The notes: generated from the letters alone by a model not told the origin. DNA of 64,000 nt from Streptomyces sp. Ru71 (GCF_002920535.1 NZ_PQSS01000034.1:1-64000), one strand, 5' to 3'. Shown: positions 1 through 9,459, counted from the first letter of the stretch. Program-made: numbers and translations.

Positions 1-1
1 T

Positions 2-1300
2 GCTCAGCCGCTTCCCGCCGAGGCCGCCGGGCCCGTGGACCCGAACTCCACGCAGGGCCGGTCGATCAGCGTGCGCACGCTGGGGCAGGGCGTGCCGTTC
101 ACCCGTCAGGCCGCCCCCGCCCCCGGCGCCCCGCAGGCGCCGCACCCCGCGTCGGCCACCCCGGCGCCGCACGCGCCCGGAGGCAGCGGACGGCGCCGGA
201 AGCTGGGCACCCCGCCCGATCCCGCCACCCGCACCGCCGACCAGACGGCCGGCGGGGCCGCCGGAGCCACCGGAGCTCCCGGAGCCACCGGGCAGCGGCC
301 CGCGCCCGGGGCGGCTCGCCAGCAGCCGCCGCAGCCCGCCCACCCGACTCCCGGAGCCGGTCCGGCCGGGCAGCAGCCGGCGCCCGGCGCACCCGTGGCG
401 CACCCCTCGCTCGCCGGGCAGGCGCGGCCGGTGCAGCCGGGTACCGAGGGTGCCGGGCGGTCGTACGCCATAGGGGCGCCGGACGAGAACGCCGCCGAGG
501 GTCCCGAGCCGCTCGACGGGCCCGGCGGAGCCGTGGAGGTCGCCGACGCGCCCCCGCCGCGGCCGATGGACGACGAGCTGCCGCCCGAGCCGCTGGACAA
601 CCCGCGCCGGCTGCTGGTGTGGCCGGCCCCGGACGTGTCCACCGAGCAGGCGCTGAGCGACCGCGGCTACCGGCCGGTGATCGTGCACTCGCGCGAGGAG
701 GTCGACGCGCAGATCGCGGCGTTCCCGGCCGCGCTGTTCGTGGACCCGCTGACCGGGCCGATCACCCGGACCGCGCTGCAGCAGCTGCGACAGGCCGCCG
801 TGGCCGCCGAGGTGCCGGTGATGGTGACGGCGGGCCTCGGGCAGGCCTCGCGGGAGGCGGCGTACGGCGCCGACCCCGCCGTACTGCTCAAGGCGCTGGC
901 GCCGCGGGACAGCGAGCAGCACCCGCCGCGGGTGATGCTGATCGAGGAGCACGCGGAGATAGCGCTGGCGCTGACCGCGACGCTGGAGCGGCGCGGGATG
1001 CAGGTCGCGCGGGCCGCGAGCGACGCGGACGCGGTGGCGCTGGCGGGGCAGTTCCGGCCGAACCTGGTCGTGATGGACCTGATGCAGGTGCACCGGCGGC
1101 GGGCCGGGATCGTGGACTGGCTGCGCGCGAACGGGCAGCTCACCCGCACCCCGCTGGTCGTCTACACGGCCGCCGTCGACCCGGCCGACCTGCCGCGGCT
1201 GGCGTCCGGCGAGACGGTGCTGTTCCTGGCGGAGCGGTCCACCAGCGCGGAGGTCCAGACACGGATCGTCGACCTGCTGGCCCGGATCGGCACGAACTAG
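2..1300 (+). CDS. C-terminal part of a protein with two receiver-like domains (5' truncated by window edge)
   Basis: The reading frame is open from base 2, so the true start lies upstream; the GTG at 35 is only the first possible start inside the window. Numbering from 35, residues 25-185 are a Pro/Ala/Gly-rich linker. Residues 192-290 and 299-418 each have the alternating strand/helix pattern of a response-regulator receiver. The second keeps an Asp in the phospho-acceptor position (VVMDLM, about residue 348), but the conserved C-terminal Lys appears to be Glu (LFLAERS). The first has ALFVDPL and is more degenerate. No output domain follows. I infer a PAS- or sensor-type regulatory protein with pseudo-receiver domains; the upstream half would decide the class. 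Confidence 0.75.
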   Translation, partial: AQPLPAEAAGPVDPNSTQGRSISVRTLGQGVPFTRQAAPAPGAPQAPHPASATPAPHAPGGSGRRRKLGTPPDPATRTADQTAGGAAGATGAPGATGQRPAPGAARQQPPQPAHPTPGAGPAGQQPAPGAPVAHPSLAGQARPVQPGTEGAGRSYAIGAPDENAAEGPEPLDGPGGAVEVADAPPPRPMDDELPPEPLDNPRRLLVWPAPDVSTEQALSDRGYRPVIVHSREEVDAQIAAFPAALFVDPLTGPITRTALQQLRQAAVAAEVPVMVTAGLGQASREAAYGADPAVLLKALAPRDSEQHPPRVMLIEEHAEIALALTATLERRGMQVARAASDADAVALAGQFRPNLVVMDLMQVHRRRAGIVDWLRANGQLTRTPLVVYTAAVDPADLPRLASGETVLFLAERSTSAEVQTRIVDLLARIGTN

Positions 1301-1301
1301 C

Positions 1302-1880
1302 TCATCGCGCGATCAGCCTGCGCGCCGCTTCCTTGACCGAGGCGCGCAGGCGGGCGCGGTCGGGGTCGTCGGCGCCGACCAGGATGCGGCTCATCTGCGG
1401 GACGACGGTGACCCAGTTGGCCAGGGCGATCAGCAGAAGCAGCAGGTCGGCGGCCGGGATGGCGTCGCTGATCACGCCGCGTTCCTGGCCGTCGCGGATC
1501 GCGGCGACCTTGGCGGCGTAGTGGTCCTGGCGCTCGGCCTCGTCGGGCAGTTCGGCGGTGCCGTACTCGATGCCCTCCCAGTAGAGGAGGCGCAGCAGTT
1601 CGGGGTGGGCGGCGTGGTAGTCCATGAGCCGGTCCAGCCAGCCCTCGATGTCGTCCGGGTCGACCGGCACCGCGGCGGCGAGGTCGACCATGCGGCGGCC
1701 CAGGACCTGGGAGAACAGCTCCGACTTGTTGCCGAAGTAGGCGTAGATCAGCTGCTTGTTGGCCTTCGCCTCGCTCGCGATGCGGTCGATGCGGGCGCCC
1801 GCGATGCCGTACCGGGCGAACTCGGCGACGGCCGCCTCGAAGATCCGGGCCCTGGTGGCCTCGGGGTCCCTTGCTGCCAT
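1302..1880 (-). CDS. TetR-family transcriptional repressor
   Basis: The 192-residue protein has an N-terminal TetR helix-turn-helix at about residues 28-50 (IASEAKANKQLIYAYFGNKSE) and a variable helical ligand-binding C-terminus. I chose the ATG at 1880, giving MAARDPE, rather than the TTG at 1910, because the longer form would run into the operator palindrome. It is transcribed divergently from the MFS transporter, and two copies of an AACCAAC-N2-GTTGGTT palindrome lie between them. This is the usual arrangement for a repressor controlling itself and an efflux pump. The inducer cannot be read from the sequence. Confidence 0.9.
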   Translation of the reverse strand: MAARDPEATRARIFEAAVAEFARYGIAGARIDRIASEAKANKQLIYAYFGNKSELFSQVLGRRMVDLAAAVPVDPDDIEGWLDRLMDYHAAHPELLRLLYWEGIEYGTAELPDEAERQDHYAAKVAAIRDGQERGVISDAIPAADLLLLLIALANWVTVVPQMSRILVGADDPDRARLRASVKEAARRLIAR

Positions 1881-1904
1881 GGGGCACAGCTTAGCCCCTC
1901 GGGT

Positions 1905-1920
1905 AACCAACTGGTTGGTT
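1905..1920. promoter_or_regulatory. TetR operator copy 1
   Basis: AACCAAC-TG-GTTGGTT has perfect 7-bp arms and a 2-bp spacer. It lies 25 bp upstream of the tetR start, and a second copy lies 59 bp away, centre to centre, on the transporter side. Two such sites in a divergent promoter region point to binding by the adjacent TetR protein. Confidence 0.75.
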
Positions 1921-1963
1921 GACAGGGAATCGAGCGGGACTCCAGACTGTTCACCCAGCGTCC

Positions 1964-1979
1964 AACCAACCAGTTAGTT
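1964..1979. promoter_or_regulatory. TetR operator copy 2
   Basis: AACCAAC-CA-GTTAGTT is the same palindrome as at 1905-1920 with one arm mismatch. It lies 30 bp upstream of the transporter ATG, where a bound repressor would block transcription or initiation. Confidence 0.7.
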
Positions 1980-2009
1980 GTTAGAGCAGGCTCGAAGGAG
2001 ACCCTCCCC

Positions 2010-3212
2010 ATGCCCGCCACCACCACCGGCGTCCGCCACCGTCCCCCGGTGCGCGACCGCGGCCCCCGCACCACCTCCTCGGGGCTCTTCCTGACCCTCA
2101 TCGCCGTCTGCTCCGCGGTCACGGCCGCCAACATCTACCTGGCCGCGCCGCTGCTCCCGCTGATCGCCCGCGACTTCGGCTCGGCGCCCTCCGCGATCGC
2201 CTGGATCGCCTCCGTCGCCCAGCTCGGCTACGCGGTCGGCCTGCTGTTCTTCGCCCCGCTGGGCGACAGCGCCAACCGGCGCCGCCTGGTCACCGTGCTC
2301 ACCGTCGTCACCACGGTGGCGCTGGCCGCCAGTGCCGCCGCCCCCGGCACCGGGGCGCTCGCGGGCGCGGTGTTCGTCGCCTCCGCGGCGACCGTCATCC
2401 CGCAGCTGCTGGTGCCGCTGGTCGCCGAGCGGGCGCCCGCCGACCGCCGGGCCTTCCATGTCGCGGCCGTCATCTCCGGGCTGTTCGCGGGCATCGTCGC
2501 CGCCCGGGTGGTCGGAGGGCTCGCCGGGCAGGCCTTCGGCTGGCGCTGGGTGTTCGCGGGCTCGGGCGTGCTCACGCTGACGCTGGGCCTGGCGACCGCG
2601 CTGGTGCTGCCCTCCACCCGGCGGGGCGGCGCCGGCTTCTTCGCCGGGATCGCCGCGCTGCCCGGGCTGCTGCGCCGCTCGCCCGACCTGTGGCGGGCGT
2701 GCGTGCGGCAGGCCGGGATGTTCGGGGCGTGGAGCGCCCTGTGGACCTCGCTCGCGCTGCTGCTGACCGGTCCGCGCTACGGCATGTCCACGGCGACGGC
2801 CGGGCTGTTCGGCCTGTTCGGGCTCGCGGCCAGCGTGGTGGCGCCGCTGGCGGGCGGCCTGGTGGACCGGTTCGGCGCGGCGAAGGTCGTGCGCCGGGCC
2901 TACCTGGTCGCGGCCGTGTCGGTACCGCTGTTCTGGCTCGGCGGGCATGTCGTCGCCGCGCTCTTCGCGGCCGCGATCGCGATCCACGCCGCCCTGGTGG
3001 CCTCGCACGTGGCCAACCAGACCCTGGCCCTGACCACCACGACCACCCCGGCCACCGCCAACACCGCGTACGTGGTGAGCGGCTTCGCGGGCGGCGCCCT
3101 CGCCTCCGCCCTGGCCGGCCCGGCCTTCGGCCACTTCGGCTGGGGCGGCGTGTGCGCGGTGGCGGCGACCTGGCTGCTGATCGGCTGGGGAGCCACGGCC
3201 GCACGCCGGTGA
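2010..3212 (+). CDS. MFS transporter (drug efflux type)
   Basis: This 400-residue integral membrane protein has about 12 hydrophobic segments. The loop after TM2 carries PLGDSANRR, a relaxed MFS motif A (GxxxDRxxRR type), and the length is typical of 12-TM proton-coupled efflux pumps. The start is the ATG at 2010, preceded by a good AAGGAG. It is divergent from tetR with two shared operators, so it is presumably the repressed target. The substrate is unknown. The last codons already carry the first copy of a CCACGGCCGCACG repeat that continues past the stop codon. Confidence 0.9.
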   Translation: MPATTTGVRHRPPVRDRGPRTTSSGLFLTLIAVCSAVTAANIYLAAPLLPLIARDFGSAPSAIAWIASVAQLGYAVGLLFFAPLGDSANRRRLVTVLTVVTTVALAASAAAPGTGALAGAVFVASAATVIPQLLVPLVAERAPADRRAFHVAAVISGLFAGIVAARVVGGLAGQAFGWRWVFAGSGVLTLTLGLATALVLPSTRRGGAGFFAGIAALPGLLRRSPDLWRACVRQAGMFGAWSALWTSLALLLTGPRYGMSTATAGLFGLFGLAASVVAPLAGGLVDRFGAAKVVRRAYLVAAVSVPLFWLGGHVVAALFAAAIAIHAALVASHVANQTLALTTTTTPATANTAYVVSGFAGGALASALAGPAFGHFGWGGVCAVAATWLLIGWGATAARR

Positions 3213-3287
3213 TGGCCCGGGGCCACGGCCGCACGACGGTGGGCCCCCGGCCACGGCCGCACGGCGGCCCCGGGCCACGGCCTTACG
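3193..3287. repeat. CCACGGCCGCACG direct repeats across the MFS 3' end
   Basis: CCACGGCCGCACG occurs at 3193, 3223 and 3251, with a variant (TTACG end) at 3275. Spacing is 30, 28 and 24 bp. The first copy encodes the C-terminus of the transporter; the others are downstream of its stop. No gene is evident in 3213-3624, which otherwise holds GC-rich repeats and the hairpins listed next. Confidence 0.7.
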
Positions 3288-3470
3288 CCGGGACAGCTCC
3301 TGACCACGGCGTACGCCGGGACGGCTCCTGGCCACGGCGTATGCCGCCCCCGCCGTCCGGGGCGGCCGGGCAGGCCGGGCCGCCGGCCAGCCGGGGCGGC
3401 GGGGCCGCCCGGGCCAGTGCGGGGCGCCGCCCCGCCCGGGTCCACGCGGGGCGGCGCCGCCCCGCCAACC

Positions 3471-3512
3471 CGCGCGGGCCGTCACCGCCGTACGACGGTG
3501 ACGGCCCGCGCG
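3471..3512. terminator. Perfect 17-bp stem hairpin between convergent genes
   Basis: Arms 3471-3487 and 3496-3512 are perfectly complementary (17 bp), around an 8-base loop. This is very likely a bidirectional terminator between the MFS gene (+) and the acyl-CoA ligase gene (-). There is no U-tract, as is common in Streptomyces. Confidence 0.75.
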
Positions 3513-3535
3513 ACGGACACCGCGTGTGTCCGTCG
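3511..3535. terminator. Second hairpin abutting the 17-bp stem
   Basis: CGACGGACAC at 3511-3520 pairs perfectly with 3526-3535 around a 5-base loop. It shares two bases with the preceding stem, so the two structures form an almost continuous double hairpin. Confidence 0.6.
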
Positions 3536-3584
3536 GCCGAGCGCCGCACACGCTCGTGCGACGGGCACCGGGCGTACCCGCGCA

Positions 3585-3614
3585 GGGCGTCACCGCATCG
3601 CGGCGGTGGCGCCC
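3585..3614. terminator. Hairpin just beyond the ligase stop codon
   Basis: GGGCGTCACCGC (3585-3596) pairs with 3603-3614 over 12 bp with one G-U, around a 6-base loop. It ends 10 bases before the end of the minus-strand ligase gene, so it is the nearest terminator for that gene. Confidence 0.6.
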
Positions 3615-3624
3615 CGTGGTGTGA

Positions 3625-5280
<1,656 letters not shown>

Positions 5281-5338
5281 GGCGTCCTCCCGGGCGACGT
5301 TGCCTACGCGGTGGTAACGGGTTGCGCTGATTCTGCGC

Positions 5339-5356
5339 ACATACCGCGCGGTATGT
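5339..5356. promoter_or_regulatory. 18-bp palindromic operator upstream of acyl-CoA ligase
   Basis: ACATACCGC-GCGGTATGT is perfectly symmetric with no spacer. It sits between the ECF sigma gene and the ligase start. ATACCG...CGGTAT palindromes are typical of TetR/FadR-type regulators of acyl-CoA metabolism; the binding protein is not encoded nearby. Confidence 0.6.
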
Positions 5357-5424
5357 CACTAGGGAGCGGCGATCGATCACTGCGCCGTAGGTCACGAAAC
5401 GGCTGTGAGCGACGACTCGCGCCC

Positions 5425-5973
5425 TCAGCCCGCCGGTATCAGCTCCGGGTCCTCGCGCAGCTTGCCCAACGCCCGCGACACCGCCGACTTCACCGTGCCG
5501 ACCGACACGCCGAGCACCTCGGCCGTCTGGGCCTCGCTGAGGTCCTCGTAGTACCTCAGCACGACCATCGCCCGCTGTCGCGCCGGCAGCTTCATGATCG
5601 CCCGCCACATCGCGTCGTGCAGCGCCTGCCGCTCGGCCGGGTCGTCGTCGCCGGGCACCGGCTCCGGCTCGGGCAGCTCGTCGGTGGCGAACTCGTCGAC
5701 CTTGCGCTTGCGCCACTGGGAGGTGCGGGTGTTCACCAGCGCGCGCCGCACATAGCCGTCGACCGCCCGGTGGTCCTCGATGCGCTCCCAGGCGGCGTAC
5801 GTCTTGGCGAGCGCGGTCTGCAACAGGTCCTCCGCGTCGCTCGGGTTCGCGGTGAGCGAGCGGGCGGTACGCAGCAGCGCCGACTGGCGGGCCCTGACGT
5901 ACGACGAGAAGGACGTGTACGACGGCGTCCACGTCGCGGCCTTCGAAGCGCTGGTGCAGACGGGTGTGGTCAT
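5425..5973 (-). CDS. ECF RNA polymerase sigma factor, SigE-like (SigE50 subfamily)
   Basis: This 182-residue extracytoplasmic-function sigma factor has region 2 at about residues 25-95 (SDAEDLLQTALAKTYAAW) and region 4 at about 125-178 with the helix-turn-helix TAEVLGVSVGTVKSAVSRAL. It starts at the ATG at 5973 with GGAG close upstream. No anti-sigma gene flanks it, which is common in this large Streptomyces subfamily. Its regulon cannot be inferred. Confidence 0.9.
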   Translation of the reverse strand: MTTPVCTSASKAATWTPSYTSFSSYVRARQSALLRTARSLTANPSDAEDLLQTALAKTYAAWERIEDHRAVDGYVRRALVNTRTSQWRKRKVDEFATDELPEPEPVPGDDDPAERQALHDAMWRAIMKLPARQRAMVVLRYYEDLSEAQTAEVLGVSVGTVKSAVSRALGKLREDPELIPAG

Positions 5974-6050
5974 GGCTCCACGCTAGGAGCCTCGGGCGTC
6001 GTCGCGGATCGCCCGCAGGTCCCGAAGCGGAGTCCCCCTCAGGTTGTAGG

Positions 6051-6080
6051 GGTGGGGCTCGCCCCACCTCCCAGAGGTGG
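6051..6080. terminator. Overlapping alternative hairpins downstream of the thiolase operon
   Basis: GGTGGGG-CTCG-CCCCACC (6051-6068) and CCACCTC-CCA-GAGGTGG (6064-6080) share bases and are mutually exclusive. They lie 40-70 bases past the stop of the thiolase-like gene (minus strand), as expected for its terminator. Confidence 0.55.
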
Positions 6081-6120
6081 AGCCGGGGGGGACCTCCCTG
6101 CGGGATGACCCCTGGGGGCC

Positions 6121-7266
6121 TCACCGGTCCACGGCCAGGACCAGGCCCGATGTCGGCACCCCGGTGCCCGCCGTCACCAGGGTCAGCTCGGCCCCCGGCA
6201 CCTGGTTCACGGACGTGCCGCGCAGCTGCCGTACCGCCTCGGCTATCCCGTTCATGCCGTGCAGATACGCCTCCCCGAGCTGGCCCCCGTGGGTGTTCAG
6301 CGGCAGCCGGTCCTCCGCCACGAAGGCCGAGGCCTCCCCGGGCCCGCAGAACCCGAACTCCTCCAGCTGCATCAGCACGAACGGGGTGAAGTGGTCGTAC
6401 AGGATCGCCACGTCGATGTCGGCCGGCGCCAGGCCGCCGGCCCGCCACAGCTGCCGTGCGACCACGCCCATCTCGGGCAGGCCCGTCAGGTCGTGCCGGT
6501 TGAAGCCGGTCATCTGCTCCTGCGCCCGGCCGGCGCCCTGCGCGGCGGCCGCGATCACGGCGGGCGGACGGCGCAGGTCGCGGGCGCGTTCGACCGAGGT
6601 GACGACGACCGCCTGGCCGCCGTCGGTCTCCTGGCAGCAGTCCAGCAGCCTGAGCGGCTCGGCGATCCAGCGGGAGGCGGCGTGGTCGGCGAGGGTGATG
6701 GGCCGGCCGTGGAAGTACGCCGCAGGATTGGTCGCCGCGTGCCGGCGTGCCGTCACCGCCACCGGCCCGAACGCCTGCGGGGTCAGCCCGTGCGCATACA
6801 GGTACCGCTGGGCCGCCATCGCCACCCAGGACGCCGGTGTGAGCAGCCCGAACGGCATCACCCAGCCCAGCGCCACGCCCTCGGCGGTCGGTTCCCGGTG
6901 GGTGACACCGGAGCCGAAGCGGCGGCCCGAGCGCTCGTTGAAGGCCCGGTAGCAGACCACCACCTCGGCGAGGCCGGAGGCGACGGCGAGCGCCGCCTGC
7001 AGCACGGTCGCGCAGGCCGCGCCACCGCCGTAGTGGACGCGGGAGAAGAAGGACAGCTCGCCCATCCCGCAGGCCTGCGCCACGGTGATCTCCGGGCTGG
7101 TGTCCATCGTGAACGTCACCAGCCCGTCGACGTCGCCGGGCGTGAGCCCCGCGTCGGCCAGCGCCGCCCGCACCGCCTCCGCCGCCAGCGCCAGTTCGCT
7201 GCGGCCCGAGTCCTTGGAGAACTCCGTCGCCCCGATCCCGGCGATCGCGGCCCGGCCGCCGATCAC
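6121..7266 (-). CDS. Thiolase-fold lipid-transfer protein (Ltp2-like aldolase/thiolase)
   Basis: The 381-residue protein has the non-condensing thiolase/SCP-x fold: AAIAGIGATEFSKDSGRS at the N-terminus, a GGGAACATVLQAALAVASG helix near residue 82, and a C-terminal GEAYLHGMNGIAEAVRQLRG. In Mycobacterium the Ltp2 family works with a DUF35 partner as a retro-aldolase that shortens a steroid side chain. Here the two upstream genes encode exactly such partners. The start is a GTG at 7266 that overlaps the stop of the MaoC gene as GTGA. The true substrate is unknown; a classical thiolase role is also possible. Confidence 0.8.
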   Translation of the reverse strand: MIGGRAAIAGIGATEFSKDSGRSELALAAEAVRAALADAGLTPGDVDGLVTFTMDTSPEITVAQACGMGELSFFSRVHYGGGAACATVLQAALAVASGLAEVVVCYRAFNERSGRRFGSGVTHREPTAEGVALGWVMPFGLLTPASWVAMAAQRYLYAHGLTPQAFGPVAVTARRHAATNPAAYFHGRPITLADHAASRWIAEPLRLLDCCQETDGGQAVVVTSVERARDLRRPPAVIAAAAQGAGRAQEQMTGFNRHDLTGLPEMGVVARQLWRAGGLAPADIDVAILYDHFTPFVLMQLEEFGFCGPGEASAFVAEDRLPLNTHGGQLGEAYLHGMNGIAEAVRQLRGTSVNQVPGAELTLVTAGTGVPTSGLVLAVDR

Positions 7267-7673
7267 GGCCCCTCCCAGGTGACGGTGACGGTGCCGGTGA
7301 CGTGCCGGCCGAGGCCGTTGTCGCCGGTGACCTCGACGACGGCGCTGTCGCCGGTGACGTCCCGCAGCCTGCCCCGGAGCACCATCGTGTCGCCGGGGTG
7401 GTTGGGTGCGCCGAGCCGGATGGCGATCTTCCGCAGCACCGCCGTCGGGCCGAGGTGGTCGGTGACGTACCTGCCGACCAGGCCGTTCGTCGTCAGGATG
7501 TTCATGAAGACGTCCGGGGCGCCCTTGTCCCGGGCGAGCTCCGGGTCGTGGTGCACGTCCTGGAAGTCGCGGGAGGCGAGGGCCCCGGCGACGATCAGGG
7601 TGCGGGTGATCTCGACGGTGAGCCGGGGAAGTTCGTCCCCGGGCCGGAGCACGGGCGAGGACATCGGTTTCAC
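7263..7673 (-). CDS. MaoC-like hydratase/dehydratase, ChsH1-like
   Basis: A single hot-dog domain protein of 136 residues. The segment LASRDFQDVHHDPELARDKG carries the D-x4-H hydratase motif. MFMN-type helix residues follow (APDVFMNILTTNGLVGRYV). The start is the GTG at 7673, with GGAGG 7 bases upstream and a GTGA overlap with the stop of the previous gene; an ATG at 7664 has no ribosome site. In the mycobacterial igr operon such a subunit pairs with a MaoC-DUF35 subunit to form a two-chain enoyl-CoA hydratase. Confidence 0.85.
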   Translation of the reverse strand: MKPMSSPVLRPGDELPRLTVEITRTLIVAGALASRDFQDVHHDPELARDKGAPDVFMNILTTNGLVGRYVTDHLGPTAVLRKIAIRLGAPNHPGDTMVLRGRLRDVTGDSAVVEVTGDNGLGRHVTGTVTVTWEGP

Positions 7674-8554
7674 TGGCGTACCTCCAGGAACACGGGCAGC
7701 ACGAGGTCGTCGTCGTACCGCCGGAAGTCCAGCCGCACCGGCATCCCGATGCGCACTTTGTCGTACGGCACGCCCTCCACGTTGCCGACGATCCGCACGC
7801 CCTCGGCGAGTTCGACGAGGACGACGGCGTACGGCGGGTCGAAGGCCGGGAAGGGGGGATGGTGCATCACGACGTAGGAGTGGACCGTGCCCTCGCCGCG
7901 CGCCTCGACGGTGTCCCACCGAGGCGAGCCGCAGGCGTGGCAGCCGGGCAGCCACGGGAAGCGCAGGGTGCCGCAGGCGCCGCACCGCTGGATCAGCAGC
8001 CGGTGTGCGCGCACGCCCTCCCAGAAGCCGGCGTTGTCGCGGTTGACGACGGGCCGGGGCCGCGGCGGGCGCCGGCGTGCGGGCGCGTACTTGAGGATGC
8101 GGAAGCGGTGGGTCCCGGCGAGTTCGCCGCGTACCCGGATGTCGGTCCGGGTCGTCACGAAGTGGCCGCTGCCGAGCTTGGTCGTCTTGCGCTCGGAGAC
8201 CGACTCGATCACCGAGTCGAAGGTGATCTCGTCGCCGGGGCGCAGGGGGCGCAGGTACTCCTGCTCGCAGTCGGTGGCGACGACGGCGGTGCAGCCCGCC
8301 TCGTCGAGCAGGGCGAGCAGTTCCTCGTACGCGGCGGAGCGGCCGCCGTGACCGCTCAGGCCGCCCATGGTCCACACCTGGAGCATCGCGGGCGGTGCCA
8401 CGGCGTCCGGGCCGGTGTAGGCGGGGTTGCGGTCGCCGACGGCTTCGCACCAGTGCCGGATCATGGGGAGGTTGACGGGGTCCTTGCCCGCCGTACCGGC
8501 GGCGGCGGTCCGCCCCTCGTAGGCCTTGAGCCGTGCCCCCAGCGGATCCGTCAC
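7670..8554 (-). CDS. MaoC-DUF35 fusion, ChsH2-like
   Basis: The N-terminal 150 residues form a hot-dog (MaoC) domain, PVNLPMIRHWCEAVGDRNPAY. The C-terminal half is a DUF35 module: a rubredoxin-like zinc ribbon with four Cys (RCGACG ... GCHACGS) followed by an OB-fold. This domain pairing is that of ChsH2, which binds both the ChsH1 hydratase and the Ltp2 aldolase; both are encoded immediately downstream. The start is probably the second of two adjacent GTG codons (8557, 8554), preceded by AGGGGGG. Longer readings to 8695 lack a ribosome site and run into a terminator hairpin. Confidence 0.8.
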   Translation of the reverse strand: MTDPLGARLKAYEGRTAAAGTAGKDPVNLPMIRHWCEAVGDRNPAYTGPDAVAPPAMLQVWTMGGLSGHGGRSAAYEELLALLDEAGCTAVVATDCEQEYLRPLRPGDEITFDSVIESVSERKTTKLGSGHFVTTRTDIRVRGELAGTHRFRILKYAPARRRPPRPRPVVNRDNAGFWEGVRAHRLLIQRCGACGTLRFPWLPGCHACGSPRWDTVEARGEGTVHSYVVMHHPPFPAFDPPYAVVLVELAEGVRIVGNVEGVPYDKVRIGMPVRLDFRRYDDDLVLPVFLEVRQ

Positions 8555-8638
8555 CACAGCACCCCCCTGAACGTCCGGGTCATGTCCGACGAGCCATTCC
8601 TGACTGTCCGTCAGATCTGATGCTGTGTCAACACAGCT

Positions 8639-8666
8639 GCGCGGCGGTGCCGGAGCACCGCCGCGC
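8639..8666. terminator. Perfect 12-bp hairpin with CGGA tetraloop
   Basis: GCGCGGCGGTGC pairs perfectly with GCACCGCCGCGC. It is the second hairpin downstream of the nepA-like gene and upstream of the ChsH2-like gene, probably insulating the operon. Confidence 0.6.
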
Positions 8667-8709
8667 GACCTTGTGAACCACCCCACAGAGCACACTTCGA
8701 GCGGGCACC

Positions 8710-8742
8710 GAGGGGGCCGGCGCCGTTCGCGCCGGCCCCCTC
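8710..8742 (-). terminator. Terminator of the nepA-like gene
   Basis: Arms 8710-8723 and 8729-8742 match over 14 bp around a 5-base loop, beginning 3 bases past the stop codon of the minus-strand gene at 8746. It is a strong GC-rich terminator without a U-tract. Confidence 0.75.
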
Positions 8743-8745
8743 AGC

Positions 8746-9072
8746 TCACCACCACAGCGGGGAGAAGCTGACGGCGACGTTCTCGTTGCCCTGGTTGATC
8801 GCGGTGAAGGCCGAGCCGTTCACCTGGGCGGTATTGCTCTGGTTGGAGGCACCGGAGCCGGTCGCCTGCTGCTGTGTGGTCGACGAGTTGCCGTTGTTGT
8901 CGCCACCGACCCCACTGCCGACGATGCCCTGGATCGCGCTGGTGACGGCCGCACTCGATCCGTCGTCCGCGATGGCGCCGTTGTCGGCCGTCGCGACGCC
9001 GGCGAAGAGAGCGGCGGCCAGCGGGAGGGCGGAGACGGCGGCGAGAACGCGGGCGGTACGGATGCTTGCCAT
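8746..9072 (-). CDS. nepA: Small secreted protein, NepA-like
   Basis: The 108-residue product has a clear Sec signal peptide (RTARVLAAVSALPLAAALFAG, cleavage near VATA-DN). The mature part is short and rich in Asn, Gln, Ser and Gly, ending in an aromatic VSFSPLWW. From memory, S. coelicolor SCO4002 (nepA) at the same locus encodes a small cell-wall protein expressed in the subapical stem of aerial hyphae under SigN. Position, size and composition fit, but I cannot align them. Start ATG 9072 has GGAGGA 7 bases upstream. It stands alone with its own terminator. Confidence 0.6.
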   Translation of the reverse strand: MASIRTARVLAAVSALPLAAALFAGVATADNGAIADDGSSAAVTSAIQGIVGSGVGGDNNGNSSTTQQQATGSGASNQSNTAQVNGSAFTAINQGNENVAVSFSPLWW

Positions 9073-9459
9073 GTGAGTTCCTCCATCAGGACCCGTTCAC
9101 GCGCCGGCCGGGTCGGCCGGTCACGCGTCAACTACGTTCCATCGCGGGGCAGTTGGCCGTCCGCCCCGGGTGATCTGTACGACGTCGCGAGACCAGAGTT
9201 GCCCACCGAATCCCCGGCGAACCATCCCGGAAGGCGCGATTCGCCCTCAAGCGTGATGACAAGTCGATAAACCCCTTTCACCACCTTTCACCGGCCGTTC
9301 AACCACAGGTCGGACACCTCGGGCCGGACCACCCCAAGCACCGCAAGGGGTGAACCGTTCCGGCGCGGTTCCCGCCGTTCCGCCGCCCCACGGCGTGTCG
9401 GCCCGCACCGACCCGAAACCGCTCTTCCCTTACTCGAACATGCGTACGAACATAGACGC
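9073..9459. other. Intergenic region between nepA-like gene and primase-polymerase gene
   Basis: This 387-base divergent region has no convincing gene. It is less GC-rich around 9230-9300 and holds two close direct copies of CCTTTCACC (9274, 9284). It must hold the promoters of both flanking genes; I could not place them confidently. Confidence 0.5.

Noticed and set aside
1974..3593. 539-codon minus-strand ORF
   Set aside because: Antisense shadow of the MFS gene with Arg/Gly/Ala-rich low-complexity translation.
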